Shown piece by piece: positions 20,012 through 27,823 of a DNA stretch of 30,508 nucleotides. A program made the position numbers and the translations under genes. Source of the stretch: a virus; the IMG/VR virus record IMGVR_UViG_3300026183_000023, positions 1 to 30,508 of that record. One strand, written 5' to 3'. Position 1 is the first letter of the stretch; each line of letters starts with the position of its first letter. Under the pieces are notes generated by a model. That model did not search any database. It had not been told where the DNA came from and saw only the letters and a program-made list of their open reading frames with translations.

Positions 20012-21882
20012 CAAATTTCACAGCCTCCTGCTGCACAAGCTAAGGTTTGAGCACCTTCTGTTGTATCTTCTACTTCATACTCTTGCAGTTTGTCAAAGTC
20101 TACTTTCGGGAAAGCAGCAACTGCCTTAATGTATTCTTGTTCAGATGCAGCAGTATAGGGTGCCTGTTGATAGGTATGCTCCGAATAAGGCAAGAAGCTA
20201 ATACCAGTGATTTGATCAAAGTGTTTATAAACCCAATCACCAACTTCCATCCACTCGTCTTCTTTAACATAGATAGTCACAGAGACAGAATGTTCTGACC
20301 AGTTCTCTTGGAACTTAAGCCAGTTTTCAAGTTGTTGAAGTGCTGTTTGTTCATTAGCCAAAGTAGCACCAACAGGTGATTTAATCGGGAAGTAAAACAC
20401 GGTAGTCTTAAGAGGATTCATGACATCCGCTTCATTAGGTACACCCTGGTCCTTTAACATTTGAGTCAAGGGATCATTGTTGGACTGGCGAACAGCCCGT
20501 ACATAATAAGGCGCAAAACGTCCATGAATACCAGAAGAACTATCGACGAGCTGAGAAACAGTACCACTAGGCTTAACAGTTGTAATAGCCGTAGCAGGGT
20601 TGATGCCCAGCTTTTCAGCATACTCTTTGTTAGTATCAATTGCAATTTGACGCAGCCTCCGTAACATTGCGGGGTCAGGGTTGCGCAGAATACGAGCATC
20701 TTGAATACCAGTTAAAGATACACCAAGAAGTCGTTCTTCTTCACAATTCTTCTGCCACACTTTACGGACATATTTAAAGTCTGTAAGAGTTGACTGAAGT
20801 GTACCAAGGATAGTAGCCATGCGAATCTTACGAGCAAGGTCTTCCTCAGTATCATGTTCACGACACACTACTTCAGAGAGGTTACAAAGTTGAGCAGAAC
20901 GCAATAGGATTTCTGCACAAGGGTTTGAACCTTCAATTAAAGTACTGTCCCGACGACCGCTGTTGTTTTGTTTCTGAGCGCCATAACGACTAAAGATTCC
21001 TCGCTCACCAGAACCTGATTTCATTAGAGCAACCCACTCTTCCATGAACACTGCCATAGAAGGTTTCTGATCATACACTGCTGAGTTATTAGCTAAAGCA
21101 CGTTGTTCTTCAGTTTCCCACCAACGGCCAGACTTACAATCTCGAATCTCAGGATCACCAAGGTCTGACATCGAAATGAGAGCAGAACGACGAACACCAC
21201 CAACTACAACAATTTCAGCAATTTTACAAACAATATCATGAACTTCGATAGGACGAAGTTTACGACCTTTTGCATTTTTAAATGTACGAGTTACAAAGTT
21301 AAAAAGATCCATAAGTGGTTGTGGACCAGAAGCTCGTCCACCCATAGTCTTAAGTCTTGCCCCTTCAGGGCGAATTTTAGAGTAATCCCATTCATGTTCG
21401 TTTCCAAGATACAAATCAGCAATAAGTTTGCGAAGTGCTTTAGCCCAACCTTCTGCACTATCTTCTACAGCAATAATCCGTTCACTCTTAGTAAACGTAT
21501 CATTAATGATAGGCAGCTTATTTACATACTTAGCTTCAGCTGAAAAGCCTACACCAGTACCGGCCATCAAGATAAACAGAATTTCATCAAATACACGAGG
21601 ATGATCAACTGCAGCAAAACTACAATTATAACCTCGGAAGTGATTCTTTTTAAGAGCCTCGCCAGCAGCCCACATTGAGCGCATTGAAGGCATAACTTCA
21701 TGACTATAAACAGATTCTTGAATTTGTTTAAATTCATCATCTGTAATCACATTGTTATTGATTTGTTCTTTCCAGAAACCAACCAATCTATCTACAGTCT
21801 CAGACCACGTTTCACGACGACCTTCCTCGTCTAGAAAGCGTGAATACCTCGAAAGATGGATAAATGAGCGATAGGGGTCCAT
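20011..21882 (-). CDS. nrdJ: Class II (adenosylcobalamin-dependent) ribonucleotide reductase, monomeric type
   Basis: 623 aa. It reduces ribonucleotides to deoxyribonucleotides with a cobalamin-generated thiyl radical. N320-P-C322-A-E324 (NPCAEILL) gives the radical cysteine and catalytic acid. C87 (NCSF) and C333 are the redox pair; the 322-to-333 spacing equals that of the Lactobacillus RTPR. C616 and C621 in the tail (CAAGGC) are the swinging dithiol that a thioredoxin or glutaredoxin would re-reduce, and the gene at 18358-18600 is a candidate. It is shorter than RTPR (739 aa). GGAGAGGCAC precedes the ATG. The host must make or import cobalamin for this enzyme to work. Confidence 0.93.
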   Translation of the reverse strand: MDPYRSFIHLSRYSRFLDEEGRRETWSETVDRLVGFWKEQINNNVITDDEFKQIQESVYSHEVMPSMRSMWAAGEALKKNHFRGYNCSFAAVDHPRVFDEILFILMAGTGVGFSAEAKYVNKLPIINDTFTKSERIIAVEDSAEGWAKALRKLIADLYLGNEHEWDYSKIRPEGARLKTMGGRASGPQPLMDLFNFVTRTFKNAKGRKLRPIEVHDIVCKIAEIVVVGGVRRSALISMSDLGDPEIRDCKSGRWWETEEQRALANNSAVYDQKPSMAVFMEEWVALMKSGSGERGIFSRYGAQKQNNSGRRDSTLIEGSNPCAEILLRSAQLCNLSEVVCREHDTEEDLARKIRMATILGTLQSTLTDFKYVRKVWQKNCEEERLLGVSLTGIQDARILRNPDPAMLRRLRQIAIDTNKEYAEKLGINPATAITTVKPSGTVSQLVDSSSGIHGRFAPYYVRAVRQSNNDPLTQMLKDQGVPNEADVMNPLKTTVFYFPIKSPVGATLANEQTALQQLENWLKFQENWSEHSVSVTIYVKEDEWMEVGDWVYKHFDQITGISFLPYSEHTYQQAPYTAASEQEYIKAVAAFPKVDFDKLQEYEVEDTTEGAQTLACAAGGCEI

Positions 21883-21897
21883 GTGCCTCTCCTTAAT

Positions 21898-22116
21898 TTA
21901 AAAGTTTTTATCTTCGTTTAGTTTATTAAAGTACGTATCTGCGAAATAATAAATCGCATCACTAAGTTCTTGACTTTGTATCTTGTTAAACTCGTCTACT
22001 AGACCTTGTAAATAGTCTACTACATAGGGATTCATGTTAGAAATATCAGCCCCGTTGTCTAGGAGCTGATAGATGATTGAGATCAGCATAACCTGATCTT
22101 CGTCAGTTAAGTTCAT
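21898..22116 (-). CDS. Small acidic helical protein, unknown
   Basis: 72 aa. MNLTDEDQVMLISIIYQLLD and DYLQGLVDEFNKIQSQELSD form amphipathic helices. It overlaps the primase-helicase gene by 4 nt (ATGA) and precedes nrdJ by 15 nt. It could be a small replication partner; no family is recognised. Confidence 0.5.
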   Translation of the reverse strand: MNLTDEDQVMLISIIYQLLDNGADISNMNPYVVDYLQGLVDEFNKIQSQELSDAIYYFADTYFNKLNEDKNF

Positions 22117-23741
22117 ATTTGAATAAACTCCGTCTCAGTAAAGTCTTGACCCTTGGCAAGCCTACCTGTATCAAAGTCGTAATTAAATGTTCCAGACGGA
22201 CCTGTCAAGCCCGTGAAGCGACACTTAAGTACTTTTGTTTTAATAACATTCCGCTCTTCAACAGAATCTGCCCCAGAGTTTCTAGCAAAAGCGATGATAT
22301 CCATAGAAATTTGCTTAATAGAACCAGAGCCACGAATATCATCCATTGACGGTAGTTTACCTTCTTCAAAACTTTTTCCTTTATTGTCTGTTTTACGCAA
22401 GTGACTAATAAGACCAATCCAAACATTATGCTTCTTGACTAGTCGAAGTAAGTCATTCATAATCTTATCTATAGCTTCATTGCCTGTAAGACCTTCTGCG
22501 CCTTCTGATGCCAAAATGGTAATGTGATCAACAAATAAATACTTGCAACCAGAAAGGCACATATACTCAAGAAAGTCCATAATAGACCCATCTGAGATAG
22601 ATCCTTGATGATCGAGAACCATGACCCGATCAGAGCCAAATATACGATCAAATCCCACCTTAAGATCTTCAATAGGTATTTCTTCATTAGCTGGATTCCT
22701 GTTAATAGCCATACCTGCCATCTTTCTAGCAGTCTCGGCTGGGGATTCTTCAAGGGAAATAATCCCAATTTTATCTTCTACTGTTTCTAAAAGGTGAACA
22801 GCAATTTCACGAAGGAGGGTAGATTTACCAGAACCAGTACCAGAAGTCCAAAGAGTAATTTCTCCAAAGCGCATACCTTTCAGCTTATCATTGAGTCCTT
22901 CCATAAAATCAGGGTAAGGTACTGACTCAATTTCATTATACTTTTCAAGTTGATTCCACAGTTCATCTTTAGTTAGAATACCTGCGGGAGTATAAGTTAC
23001 AGCATCGTAAATAGTTTTCAGAACCTTGTCTGGATCTTTAATCCAAAGCTCATTAGCGTCTTTCTCAGAAGATTTAGCAATCTTTACTTTGTCAACGCCA
23101 ATTATACGACAAGCTTCTTTGACGGCGGTTTGACCAGCGTCATCGTTATCAAACCATAAAACTACTTCATCAAAATTTCTAATCCACTCTCTAGCATCAA
23201 TTAGGTCTTTAACACTAGAAGCAGATCGAAGTGACACTACTGGGTAGAAGGTTCTATACTTCTTGAACCAAGCGGACTGCACTGACATTGCATCAATTTC
23301 GCCCTCACAGATAACGAGTCTTTTACCACCAGAGTACAATTGCTGTCCAAACAAGCCACCTCTAACGGTGCCAATGCTGGTAAAATCCTTTGGTAGTTTT
23401 CTGACTTTGTATCCTGACAAGATGTCTGATTTGTAATAGGGGTAGTAGTGAGCATCAATATCACCATCAAGATTATAAGAAACCTTAACCTGATAATGCT
23501 CAGTAACTTGTTTATAAATACCTCTTTCTTTAAAGCCGGAGATAGGATATTCATTTTTAACCTCCTCCAATTTATCTGACCAATCTTTAGATTGAATAGG
23601 TTTTTCCATGTGCTCTTCCTTTGGAGCAAAGAAATTCTTTTTACAAGAGAAGCAGTGAGCAGATCCATCTTCATAAATTTGTTTGGCGTCTGAACTACCG
23701 CAACTCTCGCAAGGCTGATTACGGGTTACTATTCGTCCCAT
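22113..23741 (-). CDS. T7 gp4-type primase-helicase
   Basis: 542 aa. An N-terminal zinc-binding domain (C11, C14, C30, C33) is followed by a TOPRIM primase domain with EGEIDA (146-151) and FDNDDAG (197-203). The C-terminal RecA-like helicase has Walker A GTGSGKST (301-308), Walker B YLFVDH (401-406), and GSGSIKQISMDIIAFARN (471-488), the region holding the Q-sensor and arginine contacts. It unwinds the fork and makes primers as a ring. Domain order and length match the T7 enzyme (566 aa). The start overlaps the GIY-YIG gene by 23 nt. Confidence 0.93.
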   Translation of the reverse strand: MGRIVTRNQPCESCGSSDAKQIYEDGSAHCFSCKKNFFAPKEEHMEKPIQSKDWSDKLEEVKNEYPISGFKERGIYKQVTEHYQVKVSYNLDGDIDAHYYPYYKSDILSGYKVRKLPKDFTSIGTVRGGLFGQQLYSGGKRLVICEGEIDAMSVQSAWFKKYRTFYPVVSLRSASSVKDLIDAREWIRNFDEVVLWFDNDDAGQTAVKEACRIIGVDKVKIAKSSEKDANELWIKDPDKVLKTIYDAVTYTPAGILTKDELWNQLEKYNEIESVPYPDFMEGLNDKLKGMRFGEITLWTSGTGSGKSTLLREIAVHLLETVEDKIGIISLEESPAETARKMAGMAINRNPANEEIPIEDLKVGFDRIFGSDRVMVLDHQGSISDGSIMDFLEYMCLSGCKYLFVDHITILASEGAEGLTGNEAIDKIMNDLLRLVKKHNVWIGLISHLRKTDNKGKSFEEGKLPSMDDIRGSGSIKQISMDIIAFARNSGADSVEERNVIKTKVLKCRFTGLTGPSGTFNYDFDTGRLAKGQDFTETEFIQI

Positions 23742-24204
23742 TATATCGCTTTCTTATCTTATTAATGAAAGAACGAGTACGTTTAGTTGGATGTTCTTTA
23801 GGAACAAATCTAATAGCAGCAATCTGTCGATTATAAAACCTAGGAATGTCGCTATTAGGTAAAGTCTCTGTCATACAATCACAAAGCATTTGTAGATACG
23901 CTTCAGCATAATACATTCCACCTTTAGTTTTGTATAAATCAACTATATCAAACTTAAAGGCATCTTTACCATACTTTTTTATATCTTTCTTAACATGTGT
24001 TGAAGAACCAACATAGGTTCTCCAAGACATTTCTTTACCGTAAGTTTTAGATTTCTTTTTACCATGATGATAAAACTGTTTCTTACCAATATAAAATTGT
24101 TTAGTAGCAGTATTTTCAATACAGTAAACAAATCCAAACCACTGCTCTGGATCAAACCTGTAAGAATACTCCCAATGCCCAATCTCACTAAGAGATAGCA
24201 TCAT
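23719..24204 (-). CDS. GIY-YIG family nuclease-like protein
   Basis: 161 aa from the ATG at 24204, chosen for AAGGAAAAG upstream. GFVYCIENTATKQFYIGKKQ (24-43) is a GIY-YIG core (GFVY and YIG), followed by WRTYVGSS and a helix (DIKKYGKDAFKFDIVDLYKT). The MYYAEAYLQ region could hold the catalytic Glu. Phage members range from homing nucleases to host-DNA degraders. Lying between exonuclease and primase-helicase as a full operon member suggests a replication or recombination role rather than a free homing gene. The C-terminus is basic. Confidence 0.75.
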   Translation of the reverse strand: MMLSLSEIGHWEYSYRFDPEQWFGFVYCIENTATKQFYIGKKQFYHHGKKKSKTYGKEMSWRTYVGSSTHVKKDIKKYGKDAFKFDIVDLYKTKGGMYYAEAYLQMLCDCMTETLPNSDIPRFYNRQIAAIRFVPKEHPTKRTRSFINKIRKRYNGTNSNP

Positions 24205-24898
24205 TATACTTTTCCTTGTTGAAGTGGAAGTAATCTCGATCATGTCGAAGAATATGAATTAGCTTGCCATTAGACAGTAAGTATTCATAACCTTTAATTC
24301 CAAAGTGATTGTTATAAGCTTGTGCTACAGTTTTCCTGTAATCATCGCTGGGTTTTAGTAAGGCTTCTGCTTTCTTAGGTCCGATGCCAGGAAGTCCTGG
24401 GATGTTATCTGTAGAGTCTCCCATCAGAATTTGCTTCCAATAATGGAATTCTGCGTCTTCTTCTTTTACGCTATAAATCTCTTTCTTACGAGGATTATAG
24501 TGCAAACCAGAGATACAGTCTAGGTCTTTATCAACACTAATAACTACAGAAGGTACTCCAGCGGCATCACATTGATGCCACCAGATACGGACCATATCAT
24601 CCGCTTCACAATAGTCAGTTGTAATACAACCAGCATAATCATTTGCAATTTCAGACTTCAAATCATGAAACCAATCAGGTATTGTTGATTTTGACTTAGC
24701 ACGATGAGCTTTATACTCAGGATAAATATCCAGTCTAAAGTTACTATCACCACCAATGGCCATAGCATAGTCAGTTACAAATAATTCTTCTGTGATTGCT
24801 TCGAATAGATCGTCGAAGTTTTGACGAGCTTGTTCTTTAACGTCAGCATTCCAGAGTGCTATATAAACAAGAACATCGCCATCAATAATTGCTATCAT
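24188..24898 (-). CDS. 5'-3' exonuclease (FEN / T7 gp6-like)
   Basis: 236 aa from the ATG at 24898, chosen for GAGGAGATTAC upstream. Metal-binding acids appear in order: IIDGD (D6, D8), GGDSNF (D51), EADD (98-101), SVDKDLD (D123-D127) and GDSTD (D161, D164). The last leads into the helix-hairpin motif NIPGLPGIGPKKAEALL. YKAHR (62-66) matches the arch/substrate contact. It removes RNA primers and trims 5' ends during replication and host DNA breakdown. A truncated promoter-like motif lies inside its coding sequence. Confidence 0.9.
   Translation of the reverse strand: MIAIIDGDVLVYIALWNADVKEQARQNFDDLFEAITEELFVTDYAMAIGGDSNFRLDIYPEYKAHRAKSKSTIPDWFHDLKSEIANDYAGCITTDYCEADDMVRIWWHQCDAAGVPSVVISVDKDLDCISGLHYNPRKKEIYSVKEEDAEFHYWKQILMGDSTDNIPGLPGIGPKKAEALLKPSDDYRKTVAQAYNNHFGIKGYEYLLSNGKLIHILRHDRDYFHFNKEKYNDAIS
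24830..24846 (-). promoter_or_regulatory. Truncated promoter-like motif inside the exonuclease gene
   Basis: The minus strand CTGACGTTAAAGAACAA is identical over 17 bp to the core and downstream part of motif 3, but TAATAC is replaced by GGAATG. It encodes part of the exonuclease (ADVKEQ). It may be a weak promoter, a relic, or chance. Confidence 0.3.
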
Positions 24899-25200
24899 GT
24901 AATCTCCTCTAAAATCTCTATTGTAGAACCAAGATACCAAGTACCTCCTTGTGACTCCGGTCTTTTAATTTCAGACATTGGAGTGAACTTTACCTTACAC
25001 CACACACGATTAGTTCCTTCTTGTTTTAAATGAGGTGCTGACATTTCAGAACAAATATGCCAGCCAGGTCTATGAGCAAAACCCTTAGTGGGCTTATCTT
25101 CATATTTATAAACTTCACCTAGATTAAGACGTTGTTTCTTATTAATGAATAAGGGAGAATACCCATCCTTCATTTTACGAAATAACTTATAGCCTATCAT
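24895..25200 (-). CDS. Conserved phage protein of unknown function (KGFAHRPGWH)
   Basis: 101 aa. YKLFRKMKDGYSPLFINKKQ, PTKGFAHRPGWHICSEMSAP and RPESQGGTWYLGSTIEIL form a pattern I know from many phages without an assigned function. The conserved His, Trp and Cys suggest a small binding or catalytic domain. It overlaps the MazG-like gene by 4 nt (ATGA). Confidence 0.6.
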   Translation of the reverse strand: MIGYKLFRKMKDGYSPLFINKKQRLNLGEVYKYEDKPTKGFAHRPGWHICSEMSAPHLKQEGTNRVWCKVKFTPMSEIKRPESQGGTWYLGSTIEILEEIT

Positions 25201-25490
25201 TTTTTACCTTCTCTGCGAGCATCTAGTTTCATTAGATTACGCCCCATCAAGCCCTCAAGGCTCGACCCTCGACGTTCAGCAATGCGAGTAATATACCAAA
25301 GTACATCAGAGAGCTCATCTAGCATCTGTTCTGTACGGTCCCTATCCGGACGGTCTAAACGTTCCTCCTTGAGCCACTCTGCCAGAACTTCACCTGCTTC
25401 CGAAGCAAGCCCTGTCATTAAAACTGCGTCGGTAGTCCCTTCATATTCAAACATAGCTGATCTCCTTTGATAAACTTCTGCTTTATTCAT
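25197..25490 (-). CDS. MazG-like nucleotide pyrophosphohydrolase
   Basis: 97 aa from the ATG at 25490 (GGGGAG upstream). GLASEAGEVLAEWLKEER gives E31 and E34, and DELSDVLWYITRIAE gives E59 and D62, which together form the ExxE...ExxD metal site of all-alpha NTP pyrophosphatases. It likely hydrolyses (d)NTPs or alarmone-type nucleotides, as proposed for phage MazG, feeding nucleotide supply beside nrdJ. Length fits the short phage forms. Confidence 0.78.
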   Translation of the reverse strand: MNKAEVYQRRSAMFEYEGTTDAVLMTGLASEAGEVLAEWLKEERLDRPDRDRTEQMLDELSDVLWYITRIAERRGSSLEGLMGRNLMKLDARREGKK

Positions 25491-25761
25491 TATACTCCCC
25501 TGTACTTGCACCAAAGTATTCCAGCAGACGTTTAGCTGCTAGTACGTCCGCACTTAGTTCAGCATAATCTTCCCACATGGGGTCGGTGACGTTCTTACGT
25601 TCCTTGATACGCCACATCTCTTCCAGTGACCACTCTACTACCTGACGTAGACGAACAATACACACACTGTCATAGATGTCCATAAGTGCATCACCTTTAG
25701 TAGATACTTCTTTCAGTGTATCATTCCACATCTTTCCAGCCCATTCGTTTTGTTCACTCAT
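25483..25761 (-). CDS. Small helical protein, unknown
   Basis: 92 aa from the ATG at 25761, chosen for AAGGAG upstream inside the previous gene. It is helical with several Trp (EWAGKMWNDTLKEV, RQVVEWSLEEMWRIKERK). It may be an all-alpha partner of the MazG-like product, with which it overlaps by 8 nt; that is only positional inference. Confidence 0.5.
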   Translation of the reverse strand: MSEQNEWAGKMWNDTLKEVSTKGDALMDIYDSVCIVRLRQVVEWSLEEMWRIKERKNVTDPMWEDYAELSADVLAAKRLLEYFGASTGEYNE

Positions 25762-25981
25762 CTTCATCTCCTTTTAGTTCTGCTAAGGCAGCTTCTGCTT
25801 CCTCACGATTGTTAAATTGATAGACCAAGCGGCCATCTCTATAAACGTAGGCGGGGTAATCACCTGCGCCGTACACACCCCCTTTTCTTTGCGTGTTTGA
25901 CCACATGGTTGCCTCATCCTCTGAAACTTCGACGTAACCGCTAACTTGGTAGTCTACTGGAATAGTCCTAAACTCACTCAT
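25754..25981 (-). CDS. Small protein, unknown
   Basis: 75 aa. MSEFRTIPVDYQVSGYVEVS and YPAYVYRDGRLVYQFNNREE form a small alpha/beta fold. The end (EEAEAALAELKGDEDE) is acidic. It overlaps the next gene by 8 nt. Confidence 0.5.
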   Translation of the reverse strand: MSEFRTIPVDYQVSGYVEVSEDEATMWSNTQRKGGVYGAGDYPAYVYRDGRLVYQFNNREEAEAALAELKGDEDE

Positions 25982-25982
25982 C

Positions 25983-26195
25983 TTAATCCTCTAGCTTATG
26001 AGAAATAATCCAGTCTAGTACGTCCTGAAAATCTACATTGTATGCAGCACAGTAGAATGTAATTTCTAAACCAAGTTGAGCCATCGTTACAGCTGCATCC
26101 TCATCCAAGTCAACCTCAATATCAGACCCGCCATCTTCACGGTCTGTGATATTTTTGATTCGTACTTCTCCTAGTTTATCTTCTTCAGTCATCAT
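25983..26195 (-). CDS. Small acidic protein, unknown
   Basis: 70 aa with two possible ATGs (26195, 26192). The body (VRIKNITDREDGGSDIEVDL) is strongly acidic, then a helix (MAQLGLEITFYCAAYNVDFQ) follows. GAAGGG precedes the start, which overlaps the upstream stop by 4 nt. Confidence 0.5.
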   Translation of the reverse strand: MMTEEDKLGEVRIKNITDREDGGSDIEVDLDEDAAVTMAQLGLEITFYCAAYNVDFQDVLDWIISHKLED

Positions 26196-26551
26196 AGTTT
26201 CCCTTCTTCTTTCAGTCTGAGTATCTCATGAGCAGCAGCAACATAAGTGCCTAACTCTTTGGCGAGTGATTCTGCTTTAGCATTGTTCAGTCCATCCTGA
26301 ATGTCTTCTTCAGTCATAGGAACCAAACCAACAGGCATTACTGTAGGGGTTCCTAAGTAATCTTCGTAAGGCTCGTAGGTAGACTCAAACTGCAATCTGA
26401 TATTTTTTAACCCCCGCTTCTCTGCCTTCTTTACCATAGTTTCTAACACTCCTACGACATCTACAAAACTCTCAGAAGAAAAGTCCACACGGAGGTCATA
26501 AAGCTCTACCTCTTTATACTTACTATAGTCAAACTCGTATTCACCCATCAT
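26192..26551 (-). CDS. Acidic protein, unknown
   Basis: 119 aa. LYDLRVDFSSESFVDVVGVL and KAEKRGLKNIRLQFESTYEP give an alpha/beta N-terminal part, and a C-terminal helix (AESLAKELGTYVAAAHEILR) follows. GAGGTG lies before the start. No family is recognised. Confidence 0.5.
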   Translation of the reverse strand: MMGEYEFDYSKYKEVELYDLRVDFSSESFVDVVGVLETMVKKAEKRGLKNIRLQFESTYEPYEDYLGTPTVMPVGLVPMTEEDIQDGLNNAKAESLAKELGTYVAAAHEILRLKEEGKL

Positions 26552-26741
26552 TTAACACCTCGTCTACACCTTGAACATAACCTTGTTTATACCCAGCTTT
26601 GTAAGCCTCACGCATCATTTCTTCTATGTAATCATGGAAGTTATTTACCCTTTCATCTACATCCTCAGCAGGAGTTCCTTCTCCTTTAAAGTGAGGGAAC
26701 ATCCATTCAGTGAAGTGCTTGTCAACTGTTGTTCGTGTCAT
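26541..26741 (-). CDS. Small helical protein, unknown
   Basis: 66 aa. The end contains MREAYKAGYKQGYVQGVDEV, a Gly/Tyr-spaced helix also seen in the gene at 30314-30505 (GYECGHVDGYEQAL). It overlaps the upstream gene by 20 nt and the downstream gene by 11 nt. Confidence 0.5.
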   Translation of the reverse strand: MTRTTVDKHFTEWMFPHFKGEGTPAEDVDERVNNFHDYIEEMMREAYKAGYKQGYVQGVDEVLNDG

Positions 26742-26928
26742 CTTCTTTCTCCCAGTAACGGCAACCTACATGTGCCAGCCTAAACAGTTCTTCCTGTGGG
26801 TAGCCCTCACTGACAAGCCACATCTCAAGTTCAAAGTTTTCTCCCATCTCATAATATAGGTCCGGCATAGGTTTAGGAAACCCGTACTTCCACCCCATAG
26901 GCGGGTCACACATCAAAATCTTAGTCAT
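26722..26928 (-). CDS. Small conserved-type phage protein (MCDPPMGWKYGFPKP)
   Basis: 68 aa. TKILMCDPPMGWKYGFPKPM and WLVSEGYPQEELFRLAHVGC plus RYWE follow a pattern I recall from other phages, function unknown. ATGA overlap with the upstream gene. Confidence 0.55.
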   Translation of the reverse strand: MTKILMCDPPMGWKYGFPKPMPDLYYEMGENFELEMWLVSEGYPQEELFRLAHVGCRYWEKEDDTNNS

Positions 26929-27119
26929 CCCAAGTCTTCCCTTGTTCGTTTTAGTGCCAGTAGTACACTCTCTAGAGCCGCAGCGTCTTGCACACGACAG
27001 CTTGTGAACTGATTTGGACGAAACTCTCTACCATCATCTGTTTCTTCTTTCATGTCAAGTAGTCTAAACAACTCATCTACGAGAGTGTCATACTGTTGCA
27101 CTTTACTTGTTAGGCTCAT
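26925..27119 (-). CDS. MSLTSK paralogue 1, unknown function
   Basis: 64 aa. MSLTSKVQQYDTLVDELFRL, then EETDDG and SCRVQDAAALE, is a clear paralogue of the gene at 28908-29102. The first 17 bp also encode the last residues of the upstream gene (YEPNK plus stop), so its start arose within an existing gene end or the reverse. Confidence 0.6.
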   Translation of the reverse strand: MSLTSKVQQYDTLVDELFRLLDMKEETDDGREFRPNQFTSCRVQDAAALESVLLALKRTREDLG

Positions 27120-27336
27120 AGCCTTTCACCCCATGCTTATCAATGTCTTTCAGAATCAGCAGTAGCATCTTTTTTACATCTTCAATGCTGTCCCCATCGA
27201 CAGTCACTGGATTCTCTGTCCAAACAGGGACCCCGTCATCCATTTCATAGTATTCATGCACAGCATAATAACCCTCCTCGCCGAGGACAGGGTTATCATA
27301 CTTGTGGTACATTAGTTGGTAGTGCCAATGACTCAT
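27103..27336 (-). CDS. Small conserved-type phage protein (MSHWHYQ)
   Basis: 77 aa, His/Tyr-rich start (MSHWHYQLMYHKYDNPVLGE), then YAVHEYYEMDDGVPVWTENP. Similar short proteins occur in other phages; I recall no function. ATGA overlap with the upstream gene. Confidence 0.55.
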   Translation of the reverse strand: MSHWHYQLMYHKYDNPVLGEEGYYAVHEYYEMDDGVPVWTENPVTVDGDSIEDVKKMLLLILKDIDKHGVKGYEPNK

Positions 27337-27497
27337 TTGTCCATCTCCACAATAGCCAACACTTTGTCGTACTCAATAGTGTAACCACAAGCACGAAGAA
27401 AGTTTTGGAACTCTTCAAGCACATCATCAAGTTCAGCATAAATGCTTAGGTGCACCGCAATTTCTGTACCGTTATCCTTCTCATAAAGAAACTTCAT
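27333..27497 (-). CDS. 54-aa protein, paralogue of the gene at 28747-28911
   Basis: It fills the space between two genes with ATGA overlaps on both sides. DVLEEFQNFLRACGYTIEYD is nearly identical to EVLEEFQNFLRACGYMIEYN in the other copy, and both end with VEMD plus one residue. The function is unknown. Confidence 0.7.
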   Translation of the reverse strand: MKFLYEKDNGTEIAVHLSIYAELDDVLEEFQNFLRACGYTIEYDKVLAIVEMDK

Positions 27498-27823
27498 TTG
27501 ATAATCCAATCCCAGTCTTCTTTATTCCACTCTTGGTCTTCAAGAGCAACAAACTTGTCACCATGCACTCTGTGGTAGCTCTCGTAAGTATGTGCAGAAA
27601 CCATGTTGAAACCATAAGAGTCAACGTAACACTTGTAACAGCTACCACTAGACCCATAGAAGTACCAGTAGTCACCATCAAAGTCAACCTTGGTGATACC
27701 AGAGTTCATACGCCAGTAGTCACCATCAAGGTAGCCTCCAGACCAACCTGCAAGCACACGATAATGTGGGTCGGGTCCACCAATCTTTACTACGACCCAT
27801 CTGTTTGGTTTATATTCGGTCAT
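27494..27823 (-). CDS. Small Trp/Tyr-rich protein, conserved type, unknown
   Basis: 109 aa. HYRVLAGWSGGYLDGDYWRM and NSGITKVDFDGDYWYFYGSS form a compact aromatic beta domain with SCYKC, a possible redox or metal pair. It lies directly after the metallophosphoesterase gene, whose stop touches its upstream side. No named family is recognised. Confidence 0.55.
   Translation of the reverse strand: MTEYKPNRWVVVKIGGPDPHYRVLAGWSGGYLDGDYWRMNSGITKVDFDGDYWYFYGSSGSCYKCYVDSYGFNMVSAHTYESYHRVHGDKFVALEDQEWNKEDWDWIIK

Noticed and set aside
23719-24204. The GIY-YIG gene as a free-standing homing endonuclease.
   Set aside because: It overlaps both neighbours in a tight operon and interrupts nothing; a regular replication or degradation role is likelier, though not proven.
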